Shown here: in pieces, positions 1 to 35,407 of the stretch | Layout: every line of letters begins with the position of its first letter | Numbering within the stretch: the stretch's first letter is position 1 | NCBI RefSeq assembly: GCF_002775205.1 | Contig: NC_036450.1 | Span: 9,174,479 to 9,238,478, forward strand | Reading direction: 5' to 3' | Source: Xiphophorus maculatus | Lineage: Eukaryota > Chordata > Actinopteri > Cyprinodontiformes > Poeciliidae | DNA: 64,000 nt | Position numbers and translations under genes: made by a program | Notes under the pieces: generated by a model | The model's database searches: none | What the model was told of the DNA's origin: nothing | The model's input: only the letters and a program-made list of their open reading frames with translations

Positions 1-239
1 GTCTTCCTGAAACCCCACCGCTGTTTGTCATAGCTCTTCCTCTCTTTTGCCAGGAGGGTTTGCAGGTAGATCATGCGGAAGCGCTCCTTGTTCACCTCCT
101 GTTCCAGGCGTCTGATGGACGCTTTGCACTTCTCCAGCTCCTGCTCAATACCTCCAATGGACCGCAGCTCCATCTTGGGAGGCTCCGAATCAGGGAATTG
201 TGCCTTCCAAGCCTCTATGAATCCAACGGGCTCCACCAT
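1..239 (-). CDS. bcr: BCR N-terminal coding exon (partial, runs off left edge)
   Basis: The minus strand from the ATG at 239 is open to the window edge, about 79 codons. It begins MVEPVGFIEAWKAQFPDSE and continues through GIEQELEKCKASIRRLEQE and RMIYLQTLLAKE, which is nearly the start of vertebrate BCR. In the family this segment is the N-terminal coiled coil that drives oligomerisation; the serine/threonine kinase-like region, DH-PH, C2 and RhoGAP domains follow downstream, beyond the window. BCR regulates Rho-family GTPases at membranes and the cytoskeleton. The start has A at -3 and agrees with the family N-terminus. The related ABR lacks this segment in the isoform I know, so bcr is preferred. 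No splice donor appears before position 1, as expected because BCR exon 1 is long. Confidence 0.95.
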   Translation of the reverse strand, partial: MVEPVGFIEAWKAQFPDSEPPKMELRSIGGIEQELEKCKASIRRLEQEVNKERFRMIYLQTLLAKERKSYDKQRWGFRK

Positions 240-1250
240 ATTGTGCTTGATTTATTTTCTGTGACGGACCCTGGTTCAGACACAAGGAGGGGGTTGGTGT
301 GATGCCAAGGGCGCACCGTTTGACCCCTCTGAGTCCAGTACGCCACAGTTGCTTTGTTTTTCCTTTTTACAAACAATGGCGACGTCCAATAAAAAATAAA
401 TGGGGAACTGTTTCTTGTAAGCTTTTAGGAAACTCGTGCACAAACACACAGCCTAATTGCTGGTACTTGCCGAAGGTTGCGCAGTCGCATCCTGAACAAG
501 AGAAACCGGCAGCTCATTCAGAGGAAAAAACTGGGAATGCGCAATGAATCAAAAGTGAATAAAAATCTATAGACATAATAGAGTTTCTTGTGCATTATTC
601 CGGCAAAAACAACGTTTAAAAATAACAGTGAATCGAAGTCGTTTCGAGACAATGACGGTATGTCTTCGCTGGGTGACGGATGGGGGTATCAGAGGGGAAT
701 TTACAGGGGCACAAAAAGAAGAAAGTGATTTAATCCTGCTCCTATTACCTACTGCCACTGCTTCTCATTCCATCGTTTTAGATGAAACTGATCTGTTCAC
801 TCTTGCGGAGTGACTGTAATCCCAGGTGCAGCTCCTTAGAATAAGCGTCTTTGTGCCAGCAGTGTAGGGGGGAGAATGGATTGGGGAAAAAAGCGCAAAA
901 AAGCGAGAGGCCACAACAGCAGAGGTTTAATTACTGATTCAAGCGGCTGGGTACAGCGTCACTAAAAAACTTGATTTCTTTTTCCAATATCCTCCACAGC
1001 GCACCTGCTTGGTATTGTTGGTTTTCCCCTTCCTTAGATTCATCCCGTGTCTTCCGACGTGATGGTGGTGCTGCTGCTGCTGTAATGTGCGCTCCCATCT
1101 CCGACCAGTAAAACAGAGGGGCTGCAAGAATGGGAGGGACCAGGAGAACTATGAGTCGACTGGTTAAAGGGACAGAGCAGGAAAGCTGTCTCTCTTCAAT
1201 TGACTGCTAAATGTCTTCCATTATTTTTGGAGATACTTCTCTGAACAGAC
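240..1250 (-). promoter_or_regulatory. Probable bcr 5' UTR and promoter region
   Basis: This is the sequence upstream of the bcr start on the minus strand. It is richer in GC and CpG than the AT-rich DNA beyond about 1.25 kb. A short CTG/CAG run lies at about 1069-1082. There is no clear TATA box and the start of transcription cannot be placed. ORFs here, such as those at 299-547 and 939-1127, look like chance. Confidence 0.45.
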
Positions 1251-1492
1251 AAGGCTTGTTTTTCTGTTTAATTTTTCACCGACTTTCTGATCTCAACATC
1301 AATCCGTAAATCAAAGGGGAACTAAGGAGCTAAACACGTGCCTGCTTTTAATTTCAGCCCTCCCAGGTTAATGTTGACATATTAATTTGCATTAATATAT
1401 TTTACTACCTCTGGGTACAGTTTAAAGACTGTAGTTGTACCAGCTGAGTGAATGCGATTAATCCCAGTGGTGATGCTAGAACCTTAGCTTAT

Positions 1493-1508
1493 CAGCGCCC
1501 CCTGGTGG
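1493..1508 (-). promoter_or_regulatory. CTCF-type insulator motif
   Basis: The minus strand reads CCACCAGGGGGCGCTG, an essentially perfect vertebrate CTCF core. It lies about 1.25 kb upstream of the bcr start, in the bcr-atp2a2 spacer. Occupancy is inferred from the motif only. Confidence 0.6.
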
Positions 1509-1941
1509 GGCAAATATTTGTCCCAACACACTTTCTGTTTTATGTGAATGTTTATAGTGTGGAAATTTGAAATGCCTCGACCTGATTTTAGATTAGGATT
1601 CATAATTCAAAAATTTTGCTCGATTTTTTGTTTAAAAAAGGCTCCAAGCAAACATTTCAACTTTGAGATAAAGTGATGACTGAATGTGTCAGGATTATTT
1701 CTAAAATTAAAATTACAACTTTAAATCTTAAGATTATTTTAGACTTTGAACTCATTGATAATTTGCAAGAACTAGCCACCCAGTTCTAATTTGAGATATT
1801 TACATGCAAATATTCGTTGAATAGTTTCATTAAACGCCATTTCAGACTTCCCTCCTCTAAATTTATGACTTTGTAGTCAAAATCACTTGCTAGTAGCACT
1901 TAGGACCTACTAATGATTATTTTGTTGTGCATGCCTTAGTA

Positions 1942-1975
1942 GAAATTCTCCCCTTTGTCAGAAGGGGAGAATTTC
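1942..1975. repeat. Perfect short inverted repeat
   Basis: Arms of 14 bp (1942-1955, GAAATTCTCCCCTT, and 1962-1975, its exact complement) flank a 6-nt loop. No coding or RNA-gene context is seen. Confidence 0.8.
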
Positions 1976-3807
1976 CCACCACATTTTAGTGTCCGCTTAA
2001 CTTACCAGGATTGATGAAGTTATTCCCATTGTTATATTGTAAACCATTGGCATTTCTCAGGGTAGGAGCACACAGAGAGCTTTTCAACTATTCCACATTT
2101 TCAAATCTCAGGTACTTTTTTTTTTTAAGGCTCACTTACTTAGGTGTTTTCTGAGTTTTGAATATAATATCATGACATTTAATTTTGTCTGATCATTCTT
2201 TTATTTAGTTTTAGGTCCAATGATGACCTCTCATTTACCCTCCTCAAATATTTACTGTTTATTTCACATCAAACCTTCCATAGTTGGTAAGTCACAACCA
2301 AAGCTGTTACAATTTAAGTGTTTATGATGGCAGGATTGGAAATAGCATCAGTGATTTCATTTTATAAATCATGAATTAAAGGTTCAATACTTCCAATATG
2401 TTTCAGTGTGAGTTGTGACAAGTCAATAAAATAATTTATTGAAGTTATCACACCTGTTACCACAGGTGCCACAATAAATGTATCTGTTATCCCCTTAAAA
2501 ATATGGCATTGGCGACATAAAAATAAAAAGACAACGAATCAAATACTAGATTATTTTATTTACCTGAAATCACAACCTCGGTAATGTATTTACTGTACAA
2601 TCATTATCAGCCTTCAGTAATGATTGACGTTTACATATGATTAATATTGTTCTTCAACCAGGTGTCAGGAGGAGGCCATACAGGGTTCCTCACATTAAAT
2701 CACAGTTTTACAGCAGTTGATAAAGATAGATAATTATAGGAATGTCAAGGCAATAAGAAAAATCAAACGAGCTGTATTGCAGGTTCACTGTGAAATGAAC
2801 GACAGTCTGCTAACCTAGATGCTATTGGCTAATTCATGAAATTAACTGGCAGAGTGAGTGGTATTCTCACGTTAAGTGATGGGATAAAAAAAAGATACTA
2901 TTTTTAAAAAAAATGCTAAGGTTAAGCACAGTCAAGTTCAGCATGAATCAGGTATTCATGTCTAACATTGTGCAGATGACCCAAACCATTACAATAAAAA
3001 GTGATTTTACAACTTTTCTTTATCTTTCTTAAAACGCTCTTTAAGTCATTAGAGTATTATACATTAGAATCTATAAATACAAATTTGTAAAGCCTACATA
3101 CAGCTGAAACGCATGCATGAATGTTTTTGTACACTGATGTACAGCTAAGACCATTCAACCCACTTTTTCTGCAAAGTGACCAATGCGACTGACGAGCTAC
3201 CAATGGAAGAACTTCTTCATGCAAGGAGGACTCAGGAGGGGAGCATTTCAGGACATCCTTGCACATATAGCTGGATTATCGTCCTAATTTAGCATTTGCA
3301 CACAGACGAATGTGTGACTCACTGCGGGAATTTTATTGTGTTAGAAGTTGGAGGAGAAAGGGACAACTAGCAGGATAACTGTATGCATTCTGAAAACATG
3401 TTCTTTTCACCCGTGTGTGTGTGCTGCTGGTCATCACGGTGTCTGCAGTGAGGGAGATTATGCGTGAGCGCACACTTTGTGGAAAGACGATTCCCAACTT
3501 CTTATTCTGCTCTGATTGCCAAAAGCTTTCATGAAAACTGACCTAGAAAAAAAAACAAACAAAAAAGAGAAACAGTTAGTGTGTGAAGCCTGAATGAAAA
3601 TCTAACATTTTACAATGTGAATATAAGCAAGTGTCCAGAGGTGAAAAGTACAGCACACAGTGAGGTTCACAAAAGTGAGATGTGGTGAAATGATGGCATG
3701 ATTACTTCCTTGCATATGTATGTTTACATATGAAGAGATCTTAGCTTAAAACACATCTAAATGAGAAAATCCTGAAATACTTCAATAGGACAGTGTGTGG
3801 TAATGTA

Positions 3808-4408
3808 CAGGGCCTTGGAAGTTCTTACACACCTTGAACTTTTGACATTTTATCATGTTACAATCAAACTTCAATGTATTTTTATTGGGATTTAATGTGA
3901 TACAGCTACTCGAAGAAACAAAGTGGAAGGGAAACTACAGTGTTAAATATGTGACATGCATTTATTCTTGCCACTCTTTATTCTGATATCCCTAAATAGT
4001 ATCTAATGCAGGAAATCACATTCAAATGTCACTCAATTATCATATAAACTTAAACTCTCAGCAATTCAATCTCGGTACAAGTGCAGCCGTTTTGTGAAAC
4101 CTCTGACATAAGATGATAGGTTTAGTCAGACAAAGCCAAGATGGACATTTTTAGAAAACCAACACTGGGTAGGCGTCGGAGGTCTGATCCCTCAGAAGAC
4201 AACCAAGGAACACTCTAGGCAGCTGAGGGATGGAACTAAAAATTGTTCTATAAGATATCGATATTGGATCTCAGTTTCTACCACTTTACATGTATGCACT
4301 TTGTGTTGGTCTTTCAAATAAAATCCTAATAAAATACAGTAGAGTTTGTGGTTGTAACATGCTAAATATGGAATAGTTCCAGGGGTTTGAGTACTTTTGA
4401 AGGCTCAG
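3808..4408. mobile_element. Tc1-like element, internally deleted copy with both ends
   Basis: The left end (from 3808) carries TTGAACTTTTGACATTTTAT and later AATGTATTTTTATTGGGATT. The right end (about 4300-4408) carries the inverted counterpart, including TTTGTGTTGGTCTTTCAAAT, AGTTTGTGGTTGTAACATG and GGGGTTTGAGTACTTTT. These are the terminal inverted repeats of a Tc1-like family very common in fish. TA dinucleotides flank both ends (3806-3807 and 4409-4410), the expected Tc1 target duplication. The interior is about 400 bp and has no transposase frame, so the copy is a non-autonomous or decayed derivative. Confidence 0.75.
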
Positions 4409-6035
4409 TATGTAGTTGATGTAAGAAATGGATACTCACTCTAATGACAGGGGAGCCAATGGAAGGCATTGAAGAAAATAAAAGCACACATTTGTTAAGA
4501 CAAACACAGGCAGTGAGAACAACCAGGCTTCTACCTAAAAACATGCTTTAGTTGAATTTTTCACACATGGAAAATATCCACAAATGCAAATTACTGAAGG
4601 ATCTGATCCAACATCTGAACTCAGAAAAACTAAAGCATTCGTTTTTTATAAATTATTGTTATAGGAATATATGCACATACAAAAACACTGGATATGAAAT
4701 GTAATAACCATGAGTCTCAAACAAATAAAGACAGAAAACACTTGATTCAAAGGGTTCATTGTGAGTGTATTTTTTCTTTTTTATAGAAAAAAAAACAACA
4801 TTTAGGGTTTTGATCTGCAATCAATGTTCATTTGGACAACTTGTATTAGTATTGTAGGATAATATTTTTTTGATGTCCTTTGAATCAAACACTATGGAAA
4901 TGTTAAGACAACATAAAGCATCCCCACCCAGCTCTGTCTCCACAACAAATTAAGTTAAAGAATGTCACAATCAATACAAATAAGACACATCCTTAAAAAA
5001 AGTTAAAGGGGAAGAAAGATGTTCTTCGTTTTCTGCACAAGCAAGTAGGGGGCACACCTCAGATGTTATCTTTTAGCAAGATGTGTTGAGGGAAAGCATC
5101 TCGAGATGAGCAAAACAATTTAAAAAAATGCATTTTTCATCATACTGAGGTAGCTGTGCTCTGCCCAGTGCAGAAAAACCGACTTCATTTTTAATCAATA
5201 TCGTAAAAAAAAAAAAAAAAAATTATAAAAAATCCACAAAGCTACTTATGTTTTAACAAGGTGGGGTGGGCGTACACATTTAAATTTGAAATGAGAAACC
5301 ACATAGAGTTCATGCTTGGTCACAGGGCATGCAGCTTTTTTTGTTTCTCAGGATTTTATTTTTCCTTTTTATTAAAGCCAAGCATCCCAAACCTTTCCCT
5401 TGTTTCTTGTCTGCCGAATGGAGCTTGTCCTCTCAGAGAGTTTTGAATTTATACTGAAGACACAATGGTTAACAGAAAGTAAATCAAGGCGGTTTTTCTA
5501 AGCCACGCTGGTTAAACAATTTACAAAGCCATTTAAAAAAAATTGCATAAAATAGTGTTCAATCTCTGTACAGATCAACTGATTTGATATCTTTACTTTT
5601 TAACGTGTTCAGGAGAAGGGGAGCCTAAACAAAATTCTCTAACAGTAGTGACGTAGGGCAGAATGCAGATAATCCTAACATTTAAAACATACCTTAAAGG
5701 CAAAATTGACAATGGAAAAAAAAAAAAAAAAAAAAAGAACTGGCAACACTATATTTACTCTTAAACCAGCAACAAAGTCCAACCCAATGGAAGTCACTTC
5801 AAAGCTTCAGCCATTCATAAGTCCTGACCCACCTCAAACAGGTGACTTAAATTTTTACTTTTTTTATATTATTTGTTGCGTTTTATGAGTTACAGTTGGT
5901 CCTTCTCGTGCACACAAGCTCACACGCGCACACACAACTCTAACTCTACAAACGCACACGCATACACACGCTAGCTAGCTAGCTATGAACAATTAGGAAG
6001 GCAGAGAGAGAAGGAAAGGAGGAGGTGATGGCAGT

Positions 6036-6072
6036 GGGTGAGGGGTGGAGTTGGGGGCTGAAGGAGGGGGGG
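6036..6072 (+). other. G-rich tract with G-quadruplex potential, just past the atp2a2 stop
   Basis: The plus strand has four G runs of 3, 4, 5 and 7 with spacers of 3, 7 and 8 nt. The atp2a2 transcript carries the C-rich complement, so a quadruplex would form in the DNA template strand rather than in the RNA. Confidence 0.45.
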
Positions 6073-6105
6073 AATGGAAAAAAGTTGAGGTTGTGCTCAA
6101 GTCAG

Positions 6106-29330
<23,225 letters not shown>

Positions 29331-31954
29331 CTACTTTCTCTGTCCACGATGAGATTGCTGTTCGTTGGGCTCTATCTTGCGTCATGGCCACATACAGCTC
29401 AGACAGCGTTCATGGTCTGAACTTTTTTTAAGACAAAACACTGTTAATATTAACAATGTCTAAAATACTGACTGGTTGTTTAACTGATACACTATCATTT
29501 AACAAATACAAAGGTAAATATGAATTTAATGTTAGATAAATTATTTAGAGGGCTCATGTTTATTTATGTATTTATTTATTTCCAGTTTATAATTGTATCT
29601 AATTATTTGATAAATTGCTCACTTTGAATCGACACTGCTACGAACTTAATGTATACAAATAATAGATAGGAGTATTTTAATCTATTACATTTGTTAAATT
29701 CCTTTCTTTGTTGAGACAATGTGAATTATATTCTTCCATTCAATGTCAGACTATCATAAAATTGATATTTAACACTATGGCGTGCATAAAATAAGTAGTG
29801 TATGACTGAATTTTATTACTGAATTACGTTTATTTTCAGGAGCAGCTTTTGTAGTTGAGGGAGATGGACTTTACCCAACTTTTATAAGGAGAGAGTCAGA
29901 TTACACACTAGGCAATTTGCTAGGTCATTACTGAGCCAAGACCCTGGGACAAACAACAAAAAACTCACATTCGTATTATTAGTACATTTTTTAATAAGAA
30001 TATAAAGATGTTTGTCCCACTATATTCATTTACTTAATTCTTTTTTTTTTGTTTGTTTGCTTTTAACCAAAAATATTTGGTAAGAGTCACATTTTGTGGC
30101 TACAATATGCTAAATATGTATACTGAATGCTTTTCTTGTATTTGTGTTTCTACCTAATGTTTCTGCAAAGCAACATTGTCCTAAAATGACTGTCTAAAAT
30201 GCTGTTGTATTTTTTTGTTTATCTTTTTTTACTTAACCATGACACTCATGGTAACTGGATTGCAATTCTACAGGTGATCTTAACAAATTGTTATAAAATA
30301 AGATCTTGCCCCAACAGTCAGCTGCAGTTCTGAAGTCAGCATGGCTGACTTCAGAGTTTGAAGGTGTCTGATTTGATTTGCAAATTCACCACTTCAAATG
30401 TAAAAGTTTCTTATGGTAGCAAACTGATTTCCATTAAAGTACCACTACTTTGTGAATCACTTTGAATATGCACCTGCTGAATGGGCTTCTTAACCCTTTG
30501 GAGTCTTGGGTCTAAATGGCCGTTTTGGTCTAATTTTGAATTTACCCTTATATTTCCACCATAAAAACTATTTACCTTACCTTGTTTGGTATCATTATTT
30601 TCAGAACATCCTAAACTTTGTGATTTTACAGTGTTTGTTTCATTTTGACAAAATTTATTATCACATTGGAGCAAAAAACACACACAGAAACATGACGTCA
30701 TGCCCGCCACAGGGTGGGCGTCGACCTTAAATTAAATTAAATGAGTCAGTTCCCACAAAAAGGATCAGGTAGCAAAGTTTGTTACCTATTTCTCACATTT
30801 TTTGGCTCTGCCTATGAAAAATGCTGGTTTCTGAATGGAAATTCAAATTAGTGATATAACAAAATGGTTCCTATCTTTCACTTTTTATTTTCTTATTGTG
30901 GTGTCAAAAAGCCTTTTTCCATCAAATAAGTCCTGTGAGTTGTCTTTGAAATTAAATAAATCTACTCTCTGGGGAAGCCTGATAGCGACAAGTCTTTTTA
31001 CCAGTTTTCATGAGATTTCTAGAAGAAGCTCCAGAAATGCTGTCAGTCTCAAGTTTAAGCCTGCAATATCTGTTGTCTATCTGAAAGACAAATTTCCTGT
31101 CAGAGACTTAGATATATGGACACTGCTACTTGTCCATATTGATAAGGAAAAAACAAGTTTGTGCAGCTCAGTTTTACAGATAAGTAAATAACAGAACTCA
31201 TCAATAACATGCTTGGGTACAGAACAGCTGTACCAGTTAAGAGTGAAGAGTGTCTAATGGTTCATACAGCTTATTTACCATTATAGTTTAGCAAGGTTTT
31301 CACTTCACTTTTTGACAAAAAAAAGTGCAGTGGGATGTTGAAATAATTGTTCGACATCTCTTGTGCCTGAAATGATTTTGTGAGTTGATTCAATGAGTTT
31401 TTATGCTTGAGAATTTTAAATAAATTAAAAATTTTAATTACAATTTTTTTAAAATCCCCAAATAACCAACTATAAATAAAACAACAAAAAATATTGTTCT
31501 TTCCTTGAACAGATGGCATAATACGTGAGCTGATCCATGATGTAAAATCTTCAAAAATCTGCTCATCCCAATTTTTGCTGCAATAGGGTAACATTTTATG
31601 TGCAATCTTACAGTATATTGGGTACATTGGTTGGTGTTTCAGACTCTGAATTTGACCTCTTTAATTTAAGTCTATGCCAAAACCTGACACTGCTATCTGA
31701 CTGTTGTAGCTGAAATTGAGATTCCTTGAACCAGGTAAAGTCTTTCCAAACTGTTATTGCAATACTTTGGTGAACTGTTCTTTTGATGACATCTGGCATG
31801 GTCCCCTGCTGATGTGCTCTAAGGTTCAACATGTTGGTCAAAGACTACATATCTTGGTTGTAAAGAACTAATAGATTTTTACTTTTTATAAATCAAAGTA
31901 CTTACGGGGCTGAATTGCCTCATAAGTATGCAGTTAAGTTCTATGAAGTCCTGT

Positions 31955-32045
31955 AAATTACTTAATTATTTGACTCAGGTGTTTTGAAGCAGAGACACAT
32001 CTAAAAGTTGCAGGACTTGATACCTGGATTTGAAGACCCTAAACT
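31955..32045. mobile_element. Decayed hAT-like terminal fragment
   Basis: TTGACTCAGGTGTTTTGAAG, CACATCTAAAAGTTGCAGGA and GGATTTGAAGACCCT follow each other in the order seen at the ends of common fish hAT-type short elements. The matching other end is not evident. Confidence 0.45.
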
Positions 32046-33119
32046 AGAGCATCTGGGTGCTGCCTTTAGCAACACCCATCAGAGAAATCTAAAGAAATTA
32101 AATTTTCAGAAACTGCTCAGTAGTTGGGGATGGGATGGCGAAAAAGGAGCTCAACCAGGTACCAGTCATTCAGGAACCGCCACTCCTTCATACGTTGTGT
32201 GGGTGTAATTAGTTTTAATCACGACTATTATTAGTGTCACAAAGTATTCTTCCAAAATTCCCATTGACACATGAAATTACTTCTAGGTAATTCTTCTTGC
32301 ACCCAACAGTGTGATTTATCAGTTTATTAGCGTGGCTCCACCTTGGTTGCACCACAAGAACCACAAGAATGATAATTACATATTTCCATTCTCCTCCTTG
32401 TATGCATTCATTTTCTTCCTAACTTTAACTTTGGGTTTGTAAAGCTGAGTAGATTATATTGGTAAGATATGAAAGACATGATACTTAGCAATCCTGTGAT
32501 AGCTGCATGACAGAACCTGAAAAATGTGTTGCTTAAACAGGTGAATTCTCAACATCACATAAAGTGGTTCTCAGTATGTTCCACATCACATCCTGTTTTC
32601 ACCCTGCCATGTTTGTGATTCCAACTGACAACTCTGGCACCTTATAAGGTGGTAGGGAAAATGTAATTTATCTGATAGCGTCCCACATTGAGATAGTTTA
32701 CATAAAATACTTAAGACTTTTCTCCAGAAACAGGTTTTGTTAAGGTGTCCTTGAGAGAGACTTCCCAGGAAGGCTAGTGCTTATTTTTCTTGGTAGCAAA
32801 ATCTGACTCAACTAGTTATCAAAATGTGACTGACATGAGTCACAGCACAAGAAAATTATTGGATACTATAACACAAACAACATGACATATTCCTTTAGAA
32901 TTTAGATAGACAGACAGATGTACGGATGGACATACAGACTTATAGATGCATGTGCTGTTTGGCCTTTTGTCACTTGTTTTCCCTAAGCTGAATAATTTTT
33001 GGTGCAACATTTTTTTTTCCTAAAAAAAATTATATGACTTTTTCAAGGACAATTTCATATGCATGAAAAAAATACATCCTTCAATGACATTGAAGGAATT
33101 TCAAACTAATGCGATATTA

Positions 33120-33133
33120 CTGCCCTCAAGTGG
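33120..33133 (-). promoter_or_regulatory. CTCF-like motif
   Basis: The minus strand reads CCACTTGAGGGCAG, one base off the CTCF core. Motif only. Confidence 0.35.
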
Positions 33134-33954
33134 TCAAACGCAATAATACAGGCGTAGTTTTTTCTGGCCTTCACGGACCAACTTTGAAAAACTAGCTGAT
33201 GAAAGTAAGGATGTTATTTTCAGGCATATTGCTATTTTATTAATCTGCCATAAATAGTTAAAAAAGAAAGACTGCCGATAAAATTCAGAAATTCTTGTTT
33301 TTATGAGATAAGAAGCATGTTTCAAACAAGTTCAATAAACAAATTATATTTAATCTTCTAAGATAAAACTTAAAAAAAATGATCCTACTAAATCTGACTT
33401 TTATGAGATGAGAATATCTGACCCTCAACTGTCAACATGTTACTGAAAAATATCTGTACAAGTTTTTTTTTGTTTTAAATATAATGTACTAATGATTCCT
33501 TTCAATCATTCCCACAATAACAGATTACTGGATTCTTAATTATTCTAAGCTTTTTATTTTTATTTAAGACATGTACAAACATTGATAGTGATGTTTTTAG
33601 ATTTTATTTGTCCATATAGTCCAGGATGCAGCTAAACTTGAAAACAATTTAAGAAATATGTAAAAAATGTTTGGGTTTTTTACATTTTATGTACAAGAAC
33701 CAAACAAAATAAGAAGACAACTAACAATTAAATGATTAATGCATGTTGGGTCAAAGACTACCTTGATCTAAAGTCCTTGCCTCTCAGTGGATGACCACTG
33801 GTCATCTGCTTATCATTCATTCAGAGATAAATCTGTTTTCTCTCAGAATAAATCCTAATTACAGACCAACCCATGGCATAGCAATAAAAACTATATGTAC
33901 AATCACTCCTTTGACTTTTACTGTACTATTTAATGAACTTTCATCAAGCAATTT

Positions 33955-35407
33955 TCAGTTATTTATGTTAAAAGTGGGAGGTTCGTTGAACATAAGCATG
34001 TAAATATTATTATTACAGTGAGGGCATTTCACTGCATTTCCATAAGCCATGGTTACATCAGGCCCAGAGGCTTGAGAGTAGGAATGTTCGTCCGAAGATG
34101 TAGAGGGTTGCGGATCAGAAACTGGACCAGGTGCCGTGTTTGGCAGAAAAGGCTTCACAGTGGGTGCAGCATCAGGCAGGAGAGGCTCCACAGAAAATGT
34201 CGAACCTTGCAGGAGCGGCTTCTTGGACTGGGGTATGACTTGCAGGAGAGGTTTCACAGACGGTGAAGAAAGCAGCTTAATAAGATGGTCCTTAGGGGGT
34301 GAGGTGGGTGGCAGACATGGCTCTGGGTTTGGATCTTTTTCCATAAATCCCTCACATAACAGTAAATGCCTCTTCATATCCAAACGGCGCATGACTGTTC
34401 TAGAACAGATGGGGCAGTGGAAATGTCCCTGTGGCCTACAATGAAGGCTGCATCGGAGTAAAATTTTGTCTGCAGAAGTAAAAACAAAAATGTATAAGAA
34501 ATAATATAATAAATACACCATATTGCCAAAGTATTGGGTCACTTATTGATTCACACAAATTAATTTTACTGACATCAACTGCTCTTGAGTGTAGTGTTTG
34601 CATGCTTTAGACCTCGGCCTTATATATTTTGCTTTGCAGTTGGTAATCCAAAGGTTGTGTGCAGCTTCATGGGTATGGCACCCAATCCCATGAAGCTAGC
34701 TACACACTGTTTTTGAGTTAATCTGAAGGCTGCATGAAGTTAGAAAGTCTGTAGATTGACCCTGAATAACATTGGCAACCTCTGCACAAAGCGCCTGGGC
34801 GTCCGCCAATCCTATTCAGTCTGGATAAAAACAAGCACCATAATATGTAAAATATAAATGCATCTAAAATATCAAACCTTTTAGGGTGAATAATAGGAGT
34901 GTGCTTTGTGTGTGTTGCTATTAAGTAGTCACAGCTATTGATTTGACAAGTGATTTCTAATACACCAATATCCAAAAGGCAAACAAAATAACTATCAAAT
35001 GATGCCCAAACATAAAATAAGAGCATAAGGACAGGAACAGCATTATCTATTTCTTCACCAGAGTTGAAGGTAAACACACCATCAAGGCAGGTAACCATTG
35101 GAGACAAGGTAAGATCACATTACAAGTTTATTACTTGGACAATATACTAAAGTTGTGACATGACAAAATGTTAAATGGCCCACAAATACTTATACAAGGC
35201 ACTTTACATTCAGGCACATACATATAATACCAACATACCTTTGTAAGGCAAACCATGACTAATGTGGTGGTTCATGTGTTTCTCAATCCTTTCCTTCACT
35301 GTGGGGTCGAAGTTGGGACAAATGGGGCAGTGGAACAGTTTATTACAGCATGTGTTGCATTCTTCCAATGCGATCTTTGAGTTAAGATCAAAGATTGAGA
35401 CATGCAT
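33955..35407 (-). CDS. Unrecognised C2H2/C2HC zinc-finger protein, two coding exons
   Basis: Exon 35407-35239 opens MHVSIFDLNSKIALEECNTC and ends in phase 1 at a GTATGT donor. Exon 34469-33955 follows a TTCTGCAG acceptor and ends at a TGA (tca on the plus strand). Together they give 684 nt, 227 residues. Three cysteine/histidine blocks are visible: CNTCCNKLFHCPICPNF with HMNHHISH (residues 17-51); HFHCPICSRTV with KRHLLLC, a C-x2-C-x12-H-x4-C finger; and a C-terminal VKCPHCNNN half-finger. Between them lies a Pro/Ser-rich stretch with four or five loose copies of a VKPLLQ unit. The ATG is the first base triplet after the acceptor, so a non-coding first exon upstream is implied. I do not recognise an orthologue outside fish. 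A nucleic-acid-binding role is only inferred from the fingers. Confidence 0.7.

Larger units (their letters stand above)
1251..6105. other. Spacer between bcr promoter and atp2a2 stop, including atp2a2 3' UTR
   Basis: No protein-coding gene is visible. The right part must hold the atp2a2 3' UTR on the minus strand. The nearest AATAAA signals in that direction read from 5368-5373 and 5355-5360, giving a 3' UTR of roughly 0.7 kb; later signals exist near 3332-3337 and 2560. A Tc1-like element occupies 3808-4408. Homopolymer A runs lie at 5205-5222 and 5716-5736, and a degenerate CA/CTAG-rich stretch at about 5910-5985. A near-perfect hairpin is at 1942-1975. Confidence 0.5.
29420..33954. other. 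Intergenic spacer between atp2a2 and the zinc-finger gene
   Basis: No gene is supported. The ORFs at 30835-31191, 31271-31627 and 31608-31841 lack family resemblance, splice context or codon bias. A decayed hAT-like end lies at about 31955-32045 and a CTCF-like motif at 33120-33133. AATAAA signals for the zinc-finger gene (minus strand) read from 33603-33608. Confidence 0.55.

Noticed and set aside
30835-31191. Plus-strand 118-residue ORF
   Set aside because: No recognisable domain, low-complexity hydrophobic start, AT-rich composition and no splice or promoter context. Possibly transposon debris, but I could not name a family.
31271-31841. Minus-strand ORFs of 118 and 77 residues
   Set aside because: I considered transposase remnants, but no catalytic or DNA-binding motif can be seen.
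34018-34444. Plus-strand ORFs of 82 and 102 residues
   Set aside because: They are the complement of the zinc-finger coding exon, whose reading frame has splice sites and finger motifs.
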